Positions 63,717 to 64,000 of a stretch of DNA of 64,000 nt are shown in pieces. The stretch is from Brenneria sp. hezel4-2-4 (lineage in GTDB: Bacteria > Pseudomonadota > Gammaproteobacteria > Enterobacterales > Enterobacteriaceae): assembly GCF_013155275.1 (NCBI RefSeq), contig NZ_JABJXS010000003.1:186001-250000 (forward strand). Direction: 5' to 3'. How positions within the stretch are numbered: position 1 is the stretch's first letter; each line of letters begins with the position of its first letter. The notes under the pieces were generated by a model. It was not told where the DNA came from and did not search any database. It worked only from the letters and a program-made list of their open reading frames with translations. The translations under genes and the position numbers were made by a program.

Positions 63717-64000
63717 GCGCCATGACCCGCATATCATTGCCGGTTGGGGTTTGATGCACGCGCAGATCGAACTCGGGCAGGATGGCGAAAATGTGATCGA
63801 AGATATCCGACTGGATGCTTTCATATTCCACCCAGGCGGTGGTATTGGTAAAGGCGTAGATCTCCAGCGGCAGCCCTTCCGGCGTGGGAGCCAACTGGCG
63901 CACCATCAGCGTCATCCCCTTGTGGATCCCCGGATGTGCGCGTAGATAGGCCTGAAGATAGGCGCGGAATGTCCCAAGGTTAGTCAGCCGGCGGCCGTTC
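63706..64000 (-). CDS. ybdG: Mechanosensitive channel YbdG, C-terminal part
   Basis: The last 98 codons of a gene cut by the right edge. The sequence ([20 protein letters not shown], then [45 protein letters not shown]) follows the cytoplasmic C-terminal domain of E. coli YbdG, a MscS-family channel of small conductance activated by osmotic downshock. It converges with proY. Confidence 0.88.
   Translation of the reverse strand, partial: NGRRLTNLGTFRAYLQAYLRAHPGIHKGMTLMVRQLAPTPEGLPLEIYAFTNTTAWVEYESIQSDIFDHIFAILPEFDLRVHQTPTGNDMRVMAQRA

Overview
The window is a chromosomal segment from a member of the Enterobacterales, most likely a soft-rot or plant-associated member of the Pectobacteriaceae (Pectobacterium/Brenneria type). 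The housekeeping proteins follow their Escherichia coli counterparts closely in length and sequence. The polygalacturonase at 42.7-43.9 kb has the complete catalytic set of the soft-rot enzyme PehA. I cannot fix the genus from sequence alone. No rRNA, tRNA or CRISPR array was seen.

Layout. 0-5.2 kb: the end of yqcA, then yaeH, dapD, glnD and map on the minus strand. 5.3-25.2 kb: the conserved plus-strand block rpsB-tsf-pyrH-frr-dxr-uppS-cdsA-rseP-bamA-skp-lpxD-fabZ-lpxA-lpxB-rnhB-dnaE-accA. It joins translation, UMP supply, isoprenoid carrier and phospholipid synthesis, outer-membrane protein assembly, lipid A synthesis, replication and the first step of fatty acid synthesis. 25.2-35 kb: a lactate-oxidation operon (lutABC) sits between accA and yaeR-tilS, followed by yaeP-rof, yaeQ, nlpE and mutS. 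35-47 kb: an accessory stretch with a decayed gene, AT-rich DNA, a DUF421 membrane protein, yjdM, mltB, a TauE/SafE transporter with a LysR regulator, a lipoprotein hydrolase, pehA, the peptide exporter yojI and a periplasmic asparaginase. 47.3-64 kb: the order known from E. coli resumes (aroL, ppnP, rdgC, sbcC, sbcD, phoB, phoR, brnQ, proY, ybdG). Two genes are inserted: a chemoreceptor with a flagellar-type promoter, and a MetE-like methyltransferase preceded by MetR- and MetJ-type sites.

The most unusual observation is a pair of related intergenic elements, at 32.29-32.38 kb and (inverted) 60.43-60.56 kb. They match at 81 of 88 positions. Each abuts a terminator hairpin, and part or all of that hairpin is repeated on the other side of the element. 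They look like a small non-autonomous repeat that goes into, or duplicates, Rho-independent terminators. Other points of interest are a multiply broken gene at 35.1-35.7 kb, a GC-rich non-coding island plus a tandem pair of similar hairpins upstream of phoB, and a stop-interrupted membrane-protein remnant beside lutABC.
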